A stretch of 21,761 nucleotides of DNA from NCBI GenBank assembly GCA_964501415.1, contig CAZCSL010000022.1, positions 1 through 21,761 on the forward strand, in the 5' to 3' direction. Below, in pieces: positions 1 through 6,860 of the stretch (the first letter of the stretch is position 1; each line of letters opens with the position of its first letter). Made by a program: the position numbers and the translations under genes. The notes beneath the pieces are model-generated. The model was not told where the DNA came from and made no database searches. It saw only the letters and a program-made list of their open reading frames with translations. The DNA is from B1SED10-225 sp964501415. Lineage in GTDB: Bacteria; Bacillota_I; Bacilli_A; Izemoplasmatales; Izemoplasmataceae.

Positions 1-28
1 AAGAAGCCCCTAGGGGCTTCTTTTTTTA
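1..28 (+). terminator. Rho-independent terminator of the gene upstream of the window
   Basis: Positions 1-22 form a perfect inverted repeat (AAGAAGCCCC with its complement around a central TA), followed by a T run to position 27. This is a strong intrinsic terminator. It separates glgA from whatever lies upstream, so glgA starts its own transcription unit. The gene being terminated lies outside the window. Confidence 0.85.
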
Positions 29-90
29 AAAAGACTGCTTGGATTTCTTGATTTTATCATTTGAAGGGCTTAAAAACACCGTTTTTCATG

Positions 91-96
91 TATAAT
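91..96 (+). promoter_or_regulatory. Candidate -10 box of glgA-glgC
   Basis: TATAAT lies 20 bases upstream of the glgA start and downstream of the terminator at 1-28, so it is well placed for a glgAC promoter. No good -35 hexamer is visible at 16-18 bases (the best there is GCTTAA-like), so the call rests on the -10 box and its position. Confidence 0.5.
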
Positions 97-116
97 AAAG
101 ATATGGAGGGATGCGT

Positions 117-1532
117 ATGAAAATCATGTTCGTCGGTAGTGAAGCCACCCCTTTTTCTAAAACGGGTGGGCTTGCGGATGTACTCGGTTCTTTGCCCTAT
201 GCGTTAAGAAAAATGGGTCATGAGGTTACGTTAGTATTGCCTAAACATCAAATGACTAAAGATACGTTTGATGGCAAATTAACATTAACCCATCATACCA
301 AAGTACAAATCAAAGACAAACGAGAATACGTTGGATATGAGACGATGGTCCATGACGGCGTTAAGGTTGTATTCATCGATAATGAGTATTATTTTGGGTA
401 TCGTGAAAACCTTTATGGCGATTTTGATGATGGCGAGCGTTATGGATTTTTTGCGCAAGCGGTCGTTACTTATCTTGGTCATATCATGGGTGGTATCGAT
501 ATTTTGCATCTGAACGATTGGCAAACGGGATTGATTCCTTATGTTATCAAGTGTGCAAACAATGATGCCTTAAAGCCTATCAAAACGGTGTTTACCATCC
601 ATAATATTGCTTATCAGGGGCGCTTTGACAAAGCGTTGATGCCTTATTTGAACGTGCCTTATAGCGATGATTTGGAATTTGATGATGCCCTGAATTTCTT
701 AAAAGCCGGGATCGTTGGATCCGATTGGGTCACCACCGTATCAAAATCGTATGCGGTAGAATTGACCTATGCTTATTTTGGGTATGGCATGGAAGGCTTG
801 TTAAGAGAAAGAAAAGATACCTTTAGCGGTATTATGAACGGCATTGATTACAAAGAATTCTCCCCAAAAACGGACCGCTACATCGCCTATAACTATGGTC
901 TCAATAACTATTTAAAAGGAAAAGAAACCAACCGTAAAGCGCTATTGAAGATGTTTCACATTGAGGATGATAACCAACCGATCATCGGTATCGTATCAAG
1001 GCTAGCCGAACAAAAAGGGTTTAATTTACTAAGAGATATCATCGAAGATTATTTGGAAGAAAAGGCCGTCAAATTAATCGTTTTGGGTAGTGGTCAACCA
1101 GAAATAGAAGGCTACTTTGATCACTTAAAACAACGTTACCATAATCAAGTAGGCGTTTATTTTGGCTATAATGAAAAAATGGCCCGTCAAATTTATGCCG
1201 GTGTCGATTTCTTCTTAATGCCTTCTCGCTATGAACCTTGTGGTTTGTCTCAGTTGATTAGCTTAAAGTATGGCACCATTCCCATCGTCAGGCAAACCGG
1301 TGGTCTGAGAGATTCCATTTTGCCTTATAATCGTTACACCAACGAAGGCAACGGCATTGGGTTTTTAAACTTCTCTAAAGCCGATTTACATGAGGGCTTA
1401 GAAGAAGCGTTAAAACTATATCACAATAAAAAAGCGTTTAAACAAGTTATCAGGCGCGGTATGCAAGCTGATTTTTCTTGGGAACAAAGCGCTTTGCAAT
1501 ATCAAAAATTATACCGAAAGCTAGGTGGTTAA
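117..1532 (+). CDS. glgA: Glycogen synthase (ADP-glucose type, GT5)
   Basis: Transfers glucose from ADP-glucose to the non-reducing end of an alpha-1,4-glucan in the cytoplasm. The protein has the GT-B fold layout of GT5 enzymes. The ADP-glucose-binding motif KTGGLADV begins at Lys15. The C-terminal half has the nucleotide-sugar motif SRLAEQKG and the acceptor/catalytic region PSRYEPCGLSQL, followed by QTGGLRDS. Length, 471 residues, is normal for the family. I chose ATG 117 rather than ATG 111 because GGAGG at 105-109 directly abuts 111 but lies 7 bases from 117. The stop at 1530-1532 almost touches the glgC start, so the two genes form an operon. Family assignment is firm. Confidence 0.95.
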   Translation: MKIMFVGSEATPFSKTGGLADVLGSLPYALRKMGHEVTLVLPKHQMTKDTFDGKLTLTHHTKVQIKDKREYVGYETMVHDGVKVVFIDNEYYFGYRENLYGDFDDGERYGFFAQAVVTYLGHIMGGIDILHLNDWQTGLIPYVIKCANNDALKPIKTVFTIHNIAYQGRFDKALMPYLNVPYSDDLEFDDALNFLKAGIVGSDWVTTVSKSYAVELTYAYFGYGMEGLLRERKDTFSGIMNGIDYKEFSPKTDRYIAYNYGLNNYLKGKETNRKALLKMFHIEDDNQPIIGIVSRLAEQKGFNLLRDIIEDYLEEKAVKLIVLGSGQPEIEGYFDHLKQRYHNQVGVYFGYNEKMARQIYAGVDFFLMPSRYEPCGLSQLISLKYGTIPIVRQTGGLRDSILPYNRYTNEGNGIGFLNFSKADLHEGLEEALKLYHNKKAFKQVIRRGMQADFSWEQSALQYQKLYRKLGG

Positions 1533-1533
1533 C

Positions 1534-2766
1534 ATGGAAACATTAGCACTCATTTTAGCTGGGGGTCGTGGCTCGAGATTGGATATTTTAAGCGAAAAAC
1601 GCGTCAAGCCTGCCGTCCCTTTTGCAGGAAAGTACCGTATCATTGATTTTACCTTGAGTAATTGTTCTAACTCGGGGCTTTATCATATCGGTATTCTAAC
1701 ACAGTATTTACCCCTTTCCTTAAACGAACATTTGGGCGTGGGTAAACCTTGGGACTTGGATAGAAGAGATACCAAACTTTCTTTATTGCAACCGTATAAA
1801 GAATGGTATGCAGGCACGGCCGATAGCGTGAGGCAAAATATCGAATACGTCAGACGCTCGAACGCAAAATACGTTATCATTTTATCAGGTGACCACGTTT
1901 ATAAGATGAACTACCAAAAGATGATTGATGCGCACAAGGAAAGAAAGGCCGATTTGACTATTGGCGTTCAAGAAGTTGACTTTGAAGATACCCACCGGTT
2001 TGGCATCTTGAGAACCGACCAAACAGATAAGATTATCGAATTTCAAGAAAAACCAAAAACGACCGATTCCAACTTAGCTTCGATGGGCATTTATGTCTTT
2101 AATACAGATGTTTTATTAGATGTCTTAGAGACCATGGAAGAAGAAAACTTAGATTTTGGTAAACACGTCATCCCTCATTTAATTGGCGGCGAAGTGTATA
2201 GTTATACGTTCAAAGGGTATTGGAAAGATGTGGGGACGTATGACGCTTATTTACAAGCCAATTTGGAATTGACCGCAACGGTGGATAAGATCCCCTTAGA
2301 TATGTATGATCGTCATTGGCGCATCTTTACTAGAAGTGAAGAATTACCCGCGGTAAAAGTTGGTTCAAATGCCTCAATTAACCAAGCATTGATATCGAAT
2401 GGTTCGATTATCGCAGGCACTGTAAAGCGAAGCGTCCTTTCACCAGGGGTCATCGTGCATCCCGGGGCACACGTTGAAAACAGTGTGATTTTAAATGATT
2501 GTGAAATCATGCCCGGCGCGACACTTAAAAATGCCATATTGGATAAAAATGTCCATGTCGGTTTTAACGTTACGATCGGCTCAGGCGATGATTATGAGCC
2601 AAATAAAGAGCGTCCCGAACTGCTTTTTAGTGGGTTGAATGTGATTGGCAAAAGCGTCAACATTCCTGATAATATGACGATTACTAGAAACTGTCGTATT
2701 TTTTCAAACGCCACCTTAAAAAATGAACCATCCACCCTAAAAGCGGGCACGACAATTCAAAAATAA
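1534..2766 (+). CDS. glgC: Glucose-1-phosphate adenylyltransferase (ADP-glucose pyrophosphorylase)
   Basis: Makes ADP-glucose from ATP and glucose-1-phosphate, the committed step that feeds GlgA next door. The N-terminal nucleotidyltransferase domain carries LAGGRGSRL (about residues 8-16), KRVKPAVPFAGKYRIIDF, YAGTADSVRQN, LSGDH with the metal-binding Asp at about 120, and FQEKP with the sugar-phosphate Lys at about 173. A left-handed beta-helix with hexapeptide-like repeats fills the last 120 residues. All catalytic motifs are present, which points to an active GlgC and not the degenerate GlgD paralogue. ATG 1534 is preferred over the upstream in-frame GTG 1525 because AGGTGG (1523-1528) is 5 bases before 1534. 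The start is one base past the glgA stop, so the genes are translationally linked. Confidence 0.94.
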   Translation: METLALILAGGRGSRLDILSEKRVKPAVPFAGKYRIIDFTLSNCSNSGLYHIGILTQYLPLSLNEHLGVGKPWDLDRRDTKLSLLQPYKEWYAGTADSVRQNIEYVRRSNAKYVIILSGDHVYKMNYQKMIDAHKERKADLTIGVQEVDFEDTHRFGILRTDQTDKIIEFQEKPKTTDSNLASMGIYVFNTDVLLDVLETMEEENLDFGKHVIPHLIGGEVYSYTFKGYWKDVGTYDAYLQANLELTATVDKIPLDMYDRHWRIFTRSEELPAVKVGSNASINQALISNGSIIAGTVKRSVLSPGVIVHPGAHVENSVILNDCEIMPGATLKNAILDKNVHVGFNVTIGSGDDYEPNKERPELLFSGLNVIGKSVNIPDNMTITRNCRIFSNATLKNEPSTLKAGTTIQK

Positions 2767-2931
2767 AGGCCCATAACGCAATCATGCGTAGCGATTTATC
2801 AGTCGCTTAAAAACCCCTTACGTTTAATAGACTATTCGTATCTAAATCGCTTACGTTAATCGTTATTTTTAAACGTAATTTATAGCATGTTTAAGATAGA
2901 TAACATTCGCGTTTACCACAGGAGGCATTCG
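2767..2931. other. Noncoding spacer with interleaved inverted repeats
   Basis: This 165-base stretch holds no supported gene and no standard terminator with a T tail. It does contain a 5-bp hairpin (2776-2780 with 2785-2789). Arm GCGATTTA (2791-2798) is complementary to 2843-2850. A perfect 10-bp arm TTACGTTTAA (2818-2827) is complementary to 2869-2878. The last two pairs interleave (A-B-A'-B'), a pseudoknot topology if both form. No recognised RNA family matches by eye. Confidence 0.4.
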
Positions 2932-3333
2932 ATGCAATTACTATCAAAGCGTATTTCACTGTATGCCCATCTCTTAGCATGGAGTGGTTTATGTATCTAT
3001 ACGGTTTATTATCGTTTAACGTATCAAACCTTTGATGTACCCGCTGATTATTTGCTGGAGCGTTACCGTTTTTTTGCCCACCTAAATATCATACTTACAG
3101 TGCTTTATGCCTTTTATATTATTGGCTATGGTTTTATGTTGTATAAGCGTTATTTAAAATGGGTTTTAATCATCAATTTCGCCTTAAGCATCATCATACT
3201 CTTGCGGGCTCTCGATATGATCAGACTTGGGTATTATGTGCCAACCAATAGCCTATTGGCCCTGCTTTTTACTTACCAAATTATATTTTCTTTTTTGCTG
3301 CTTAAAGGCAAAAATAAGGCGGTAAATTCATGA
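2932..3333 (+). CDS. Small four-helix integral membrane protein, function unknown
   Basis: I do not recognise a family. The 133-residue protein is mostly hydrophobic with four predicted membrane segments, roughly residues 8-30, 46-70, 76-96 and 104-125. They are separated by short loops rich in Arg, Lys and Tyr. There is no visible catalytic motif or cleavable signal peptide. ATG 2932 is chosen over an in-frame ATG at 2887 because AGGAGG (2920-2925) sits 6 bases before it and nothing comparable precedes 2887. The stop codon overlaps the start of the following acetyltransferase gene as ATGA (3330-3333), so the two are translationally coupled and may act together. That functional link is inference. 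Confidence 0.75.
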   Translation: MQLLSKRISLYAHLLAWSGLCIYTVYYRLTYQTFDVPADYLLERYRFFAHLNIILTVLYAFYIIGYGFMLYKRYLKWVLIINFALSIIILLRALDMIRLGYYVPTNSLLALLFTYQIIFSFLLLKGKNKAVNS

Positions 3334-3809
3334 TAACGATTAAACCGATCACGGTTTGTAGCAAAGCGTTAATTGCTTTAGTGAAGCAATTTAAACATAC
3401 GCTTAGTGCGTTAAATCAAACCAAACCCCCTACTTATGAAGCTGCCAAACAAGAAGCCAAGACTTATTTTCAAGAAAACAGATATCTATTAGGCGCTTAT
3501 AAAAAGGATACTTTAGTTGGCTTTATCGTATTAAAGACCGTTGATGATGTCTATTGGGTTGATTGGTTGTATGTTGATAAGCAACGGCGGCGAGAGGGCA
3601 TCGCATCAACGTTATTTAAAAGCGCTGAGGCTTATGCACAAAAGCAAGGAGAAGACAAACTTTATATATGGGTGCATCCCGATAATGAAACGATGTTAAA
3701 GTTTTTATCACAACAAGGATACGATGCGCTTAATCTCATAGAAGTCACCAAAAAGCGACGTACCAAAGGAAAAAAGGTTACCTTCTTTAATCAATCTTTA
3801 AAGTATTAA
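3330..3809 (+). CDS. GNAT-family N-acetyltransferase
   Basis: A 159-residue protein with the GNAT fold signature. The beta4 strand VYWVDWLYVD is followed by the acetyl-CoA pyrophosphate-binding loop RRREGIA (motif A, about residues 90-96) and helix ASTLFKSAEAYAQKQG. A motif B-like segment YIWVHPDNETMLKFLSQQGY follows, with the usual Asn and the aromatic residue before the C-terminal strand. The family transfers an acetyl group from acetyl-CoA to an amine; the substrate cannot be read from the sequence. The basic tail (KKRRTKGKK) is a feature of this copy. An SD-like AAGGCGGT lies 6 bases upstream. It overlaps the membrane protein gene by four bases and ends at the shared bidirectional terminator. 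Confidence 0.85.
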   Translation: MITIKPITVCSKALIALVKQFKHTLSALNQTKPPTYEAAKQEAKTYFQENRYLLGAYKKDTLVGFIVLKTVDDVYWVDWLYVDKQRRREGIASTLFKSAEAYAQKQGEDKLYIWVHPDNETMLKFLSQQGYDALNLIEVTKKRRTKGKKVTFFNQSLKY

Positions 3810-3857
3810 GGGACTTGATTTGAGCTTCTTTAAGTAATCTTTATGGTATACAAAAAC

Positions 3858-3883
3858 AAAACCACGTTTTCACGTGGTTTTTT
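3858..3883. terminator. Bidirectional terminator between the GNAT gene and recU
   Basis: A 10-bp stem (3858-3867 with 3872-3881) closes a TTTC loop and is followed by T residues on the plus strand. On the minus strand the run of A residues before 3861 gives the T tail. It serves the convergent GNAT gene (plus) and recU (minus). The recU stop codon lies inside the hairpin. Confidence 0.8.
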
Positions 3884-4460
3884 CCTTGATATAGCGATTT
3901 ACAGCCTTAATATAGTCAATGCGCGGTTGAAAGCCTTCTTTGATGGCATAAGCATTTTTTCTTAATTCGTCAAACGTGATTGACTTTCGCCCTTTTATAG
4001 CGCGTTTGATAAAATAATCCAAGGCCTCATAACCCATCAGATGAGTCTCATCATAGCGCCTAAGATGAATCAATAAAAACGCGATGCCGCCGTGTTGGTT
4101 GACGGCTTTAAGATGTTTTATTTGATGGTCGTGAATGTTTTTAAGGGGAAAAGAGGTTTTGGCTTGGGTTTCTTTGACGTCAAAATCGATATAAAAGCTC
4201 TTATAAATCCCGTTATAATCCGTCGTTGAAGGCGTCTTATAGTAGGCTTCATTAATTTTAGCCATGGCCCGCTTAGGATAATGAACATTGACAATTTGAA
4301 TCGGGGTTGGTTTTTTATGAATCACCGCTATCTCATGCGCTAAGTAATACCGGTTCGCTTCATCGATGAGTTTTTCAAATTTCATCCCGCGGTTTTTGGC
4401 GCTATTTTTGTTAGCCTTCACAGGGGTTGTGGGTCTTTTTTTTGTTGGATAGTTTATCAT
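3870..4460 (-). CDS. recU: Holliday junction resolvase RecU
   Basis: RecU cuts four-way Holliday junctions during recombinational repair and chromosome segregation in Bacillota and Mollicutes. The 196-residue protein shows the family core: NRGMKFE near residue 23, IHKKPTPIQIVNVHYPKR (47-64), then the nuclease centre TTDYNGIYKSFYIDFDVKET. Asp81 and Lys96 match the catalytic Asp88 and Lys103 of the B. subtilis enzyme. The position of Glu101 is Asp94 here, a conservative change. The start is ATG at 4458-4460 because AGGTGAT lies 6 bases upstream; a longer reading frame to 4517 would run through the promoter. The gene is divergent from the RNase J gene. Unlike B. subtilis, it is not next to ponA. 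Confidence 0.92.
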   Translation of the reverse strand: MINYPTKKRPTTPVKANKNSAKNRGMKFEKLIDEANRYYLAHEIAVIHKKPTPIQIVNVHYPKRAMAKINEAYYKTPSTTDYNGIYKSFYIDFDVKETQAKTSFPLKNIHDHQIKHLKAVNQHGGIAFLLIHLRRYDETHLMGYEALDYFIKRAIKGRKSITFDELRKNAYAIKEGFQPRIDYIKAVNRYIKEKTT

Positions 4461-4476
4461 ATAATCACCTATTTTT

Positions 4477-4482
4477 ATTGTA
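4477..4482 (-). promoter_or_regulatory. Extended -10 box of the recU promoter
   Basis: Read on the minus strand, TGATACAAT supplies an extended -10 (TG, one base, TACAAT) 16 bases before the recU start codon. No strong -35 hexamer is visible, which is common for extended -10 promoters. Confidence 0.5.
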
Positions 4483-4558
4483 TCACATTCAGGTACAATG
4501 CCATTTGATAAAATCATAAAAGTTATTCATGAGCATTCTTTCTAGTGCGTTGGTATGT

Positions 4559-4564
4559 TATAAT
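4559..4564 (+). promoter_or_regulatory. Extended -10 box of the RNase J promoter
   Basis: TGTTATAAT (TG at 4556-4557) is a textbook extended -10. A weak -35 (TTCTTT, 4536-4541) lies 17 bases upstream. It drives the RNase J-Nudix pair, and its position shows that reading frames extending upstream of 4565 are not translated. Confidence 0.65.
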
Positions 4565-4616
4565 GTTAAAGAATGTAAACAAACCAATTAAAGACAAACC
4601 ACAAGGAGGTGTCTTT

Positions 4617-6293
4617 GTGAGCAAAATAGATATATTTGCCCTGGGTGGCTTAGGTGAAGATGGTAAAAATATGTTCGTCATAGACATAGACGAAAAGATT
4701 TTTATTTTGGATGCTGGGTTGAAATATCCTACCGATGAACTTTATGGGGTGGATGCCATCATGCCTGATTTTTCTTACTTAAAGAAACACAAAAAGCGAA
4801 TCCAAGGGTTGTTTTTGTCACACGGCCACGAAGATCATATCGGTGCGATACCGAAATTGTTACTGGAGTTTGAGGTGCCCATATATGGCACTTATTTCAC
4901 GTTGGCACTACTAAAAGATACGTTAAAAGAAAATAACATGAATACCGAGGCGTATACGTTTCATACGATTAAAAAAGATAGCGTCTTAAGCTTTGGCAAA
5001 ATCAAGGTCTCTTTTTATCAAACCACGCATTCGATACCCGAAAGCATTGGCATCGCTTTAGATACCGAGGATGGGGTCATCGTTTATGCACCCGATTACA
5101 CCTTTAATCAAAACGTTGAGCCGCCTTATCAAACGAGCTTTGAACGTTTAGCCGCTATCGCCTCAAAACAGGTGTTGGCCTTATTGAGTGAATCGATAGG
5201 TTCTGAGTATGATCCTAGGTATGAAACCATTAAAGAGTTAGACCATCATCTGAATCAAGCTTTTTTGAAGGCGAAAGGCCGCCGCGTGGTTGCGACGTGT
5301 TTTTCTACCGATATCTACCGTATTCAAACCTTGATTAACGTCGCTTTAAAACATCAAAGAGATATCGCCATCATTGGAAGAAAAGCGCAACGCATGGTGG
5401 ATATTGCGGTGAATTTAGGGGTTTTAAAGATACCCCAAGACAAATTGCGTACCTTGAAATTCATTGACCAAAACAATAAAAATACCTTAAAAGACAGCAT
5501 GGTATTAGTCACCGGCGAACGCCATGAACCGTTTTATATGTTGCAGCGCATGGTGAAGAAACAAGACCGTCTCATCCATTTAAATGAAGAGGATGATGTT
5601 ATCATGATGACCCCACCCGTCCCCGGAACGGAAAAAATATCGGCACGGGCTTTGGATATTTTATATCGCCATGATATCAACGTTCTCAAGATCGACAAAA
5701 CCATGTTGCCCTCAGCACACGCCAGCAGTGAAGATGTCAAATTACTGACCAACATACTTAACCCCAAATATTTCATCCCCATCATCGGTGAATACCGTCA
5801 TCTTTATACGATGCGAAACATTGCCAAATCGATTGGATATAAAGAAAGCGAAATAAAGGTTTTAGAAAATGGCGAAGTCTTAAGAATCGAAAACAAAGAG
5901 GATAAAGGGATTGTCAATAAAATAAAAAGTGCCGATATTTTAATTGATGGCATTTTAGAAGGCGATTTAAGTGAAGTCGTTTTAAAAGACCGAGAAATCT
6001 TATCTCAAGACGGTGTGCTTTTAATCATCGGGCATATTGATGCGCGGAAAAAAGAAATGATATCTGAGGCTGAAATTATTTCTCGGGGCTTTGTATATAT
6101 GAAAGAAAACGCGGAGTTAATGGATGATGTCCAAGAAATCTATGAAACAATCACCACTGAGGTGTTTCGCAAAAAGTATGTCGATTGGCGTTTTTATAAG
6201 GACCGACTTAGAGAAGAAGTCTCAAAGTTTTTGTTTCATGAAACGAAGCGGCGTCCTATCGTGATTCCGGTGTTAATCGATGTCCAACCTTAA
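4617..6293 (+). CDS. rnj: Ribonuclease J family protein (metallo-beta-lactamase/beta-CASP)
   Basis: RNase J degrades and processes RNA as an endonuclease and 5'-3' exonuclease. At 558 residues from GTG 4617 it has the normal length. The order is split metallo-beta-lactamase domain, beta-CASP domain, then a C-terminal domain after about residue 450. Metal ligands seen are His69, His71, Asp73 and His74 (SHGHEDH), the His of TTHSIPES and the Asp of APDYTF. His368 (SAHAS) is kept. The position of the C-terminal ligand His390 of B. subtilis J1 (PVHGEYR) is Ile390 here (PIIGEYR), and the usual SQGEP motif reads ERHEP. This may therefore be the divergent second paralogue (J2-like). GTG 4617 is chosen because AAGGAGGT is 7 bases upstream and the promoter lies just before it. 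Confidence 0.9.
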   Translation: MSKIDIFALGGLGEDGKNMFVIDIDEKIFILDAGLKYPTDELYGVDAIMPDFSYLKKHKKRIQGLFLSHGHEDHIGAIPKLLLEFEVPIYGTYFTLALLKDTLKENNMNTEAYTFHTIKKDSVLSFGKIKVSFYQTTHSIPESIGIALDTEDGVIVYAPDYTFNQNVEPPYQTSFERLAAIASKQVLALLSESIGSEYDPRYETIKELDHHLNQAFLKAKGRRVVATCFSTDIYRIQTLINVALKHQRDIAIIGRKAQRMVDIAVNLGVLKIPQDKLRTLKFIDQNNKNTLKDSMVLVTGERHEPFYMLQRMVKKQDRLIHLNEEDDVIMMTPPVPGTEKISARALDILYRHDINVLKIDKTMLPSAHASSEDVKLLTNILNPKYFIPIIGEYRHLYTMRNIAKSIGYKESEIKVLENGEVLRIENKEDKGIVNKIKSADILIDGILEGDLSEVVLKDREILSQDGVLLIIGHIDARKKEMISEAEIISRGFVYMKENAELMDDVQEIYETITTEVFRKKYVDWRFYKDRLREEVSKFLFHETKRRPIVIPVLIDVQP

Positions 6294-6780
6294 GGGACTT
6301 AATATCGATATCGTCGCCGATAATATCGATGTCAATACAAAACAACACTTACCAATACACATGGGCGCGCGCGCCGTCATCATCAAAGATGAATCGATTT
6401 TATTGATCTACGAACAAAAAAACGATATGTATACGTTGCCAGGCGGGCGGATTGAAAACCATGAATCGCCTTTAGATACCGTTAAACGTGAAGTCAAAGA
6501 AGAAACGGGTTATCGCATCAAAAACGCAAAGCCAACGTTGGTTATTCATGAAACCTTTGAGGATTCGAAATGGCAACACCATATCTTCTTATGTGACATT
6601 GATAAGAGGCCAACTACTAAGGCTTTGACCCAAGCAGAAAAAGCGATTGGATTCAAGAACGTATGCTTACCGATCAAAGAAGCGCTAGCGGTATTATCCA
6701 ACCATGAACCAAAAACGTTTCATCCGCATCATCAAAACATTTTAAAGCGTGAACTGATTGCACTCATTCATAGTTTATAA
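6280..6780 (+). CDS. Nudix hydrolase
   Basis: A 166-residue protein with a complete Nudix box: Gly56, then five residues, Glu62, seven residues, Arg70-Glu71-Val72, Glu74-Glu75, Gly77-Tyr78. These residues bind Mg2+ and position a nucleoside-diphosphate-linked substrate for hydrolysis; the substrate is not evident. About 28 residues precede the first strand of the Nudix fold. The start codon lies 14 bases inside the RNase J gene with no strong SD, so translation is probably coupled to RNase J. An RNA 5'-pyrophosphohydrolase (RppH-like) role feeding RNase J is an attractive guess from context only; the box is generic and nothing proves it. Confidence 0.85.
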   Translation: MSNLKGLNIDIVADNIDVNTKQHLPIHMGARAVIIKDESILLIYEQKNDMYTLPGGRIENHESPLDTVKREVKEETGYRIKNAKPTLVIHETFEDSKWQHHIFLCDIDKRPTTKALTQAEKAIGFKNVCLPIKEALAVLSNHEPKTFHPHHQNILKRELIALIHSL

Positions 6781-6798
6781 GGCTTTTTAGTGAGTTAG

Positions 6799-6826
6799 TT
6801 TACAAAAAAAATCTATGTGTTATAAT
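6799..6826 (+). promoter_or_regulatory. Promoter of tig
   Basis: TTTACA (6799-6804), a 16-base spacer and TATAAT (6821-6826) with an extended TG at 6818-6819 make a near-consensus housekeeping sigma factor promoter. It is followed by AGGAGG and the tig start. No CIRCE or CtsR operator was found around it. Confidence 0.8.
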
Positions 6827-6860
6827 GTATGAGAGTTAATTTTAGGAGGTTAATAATTAT

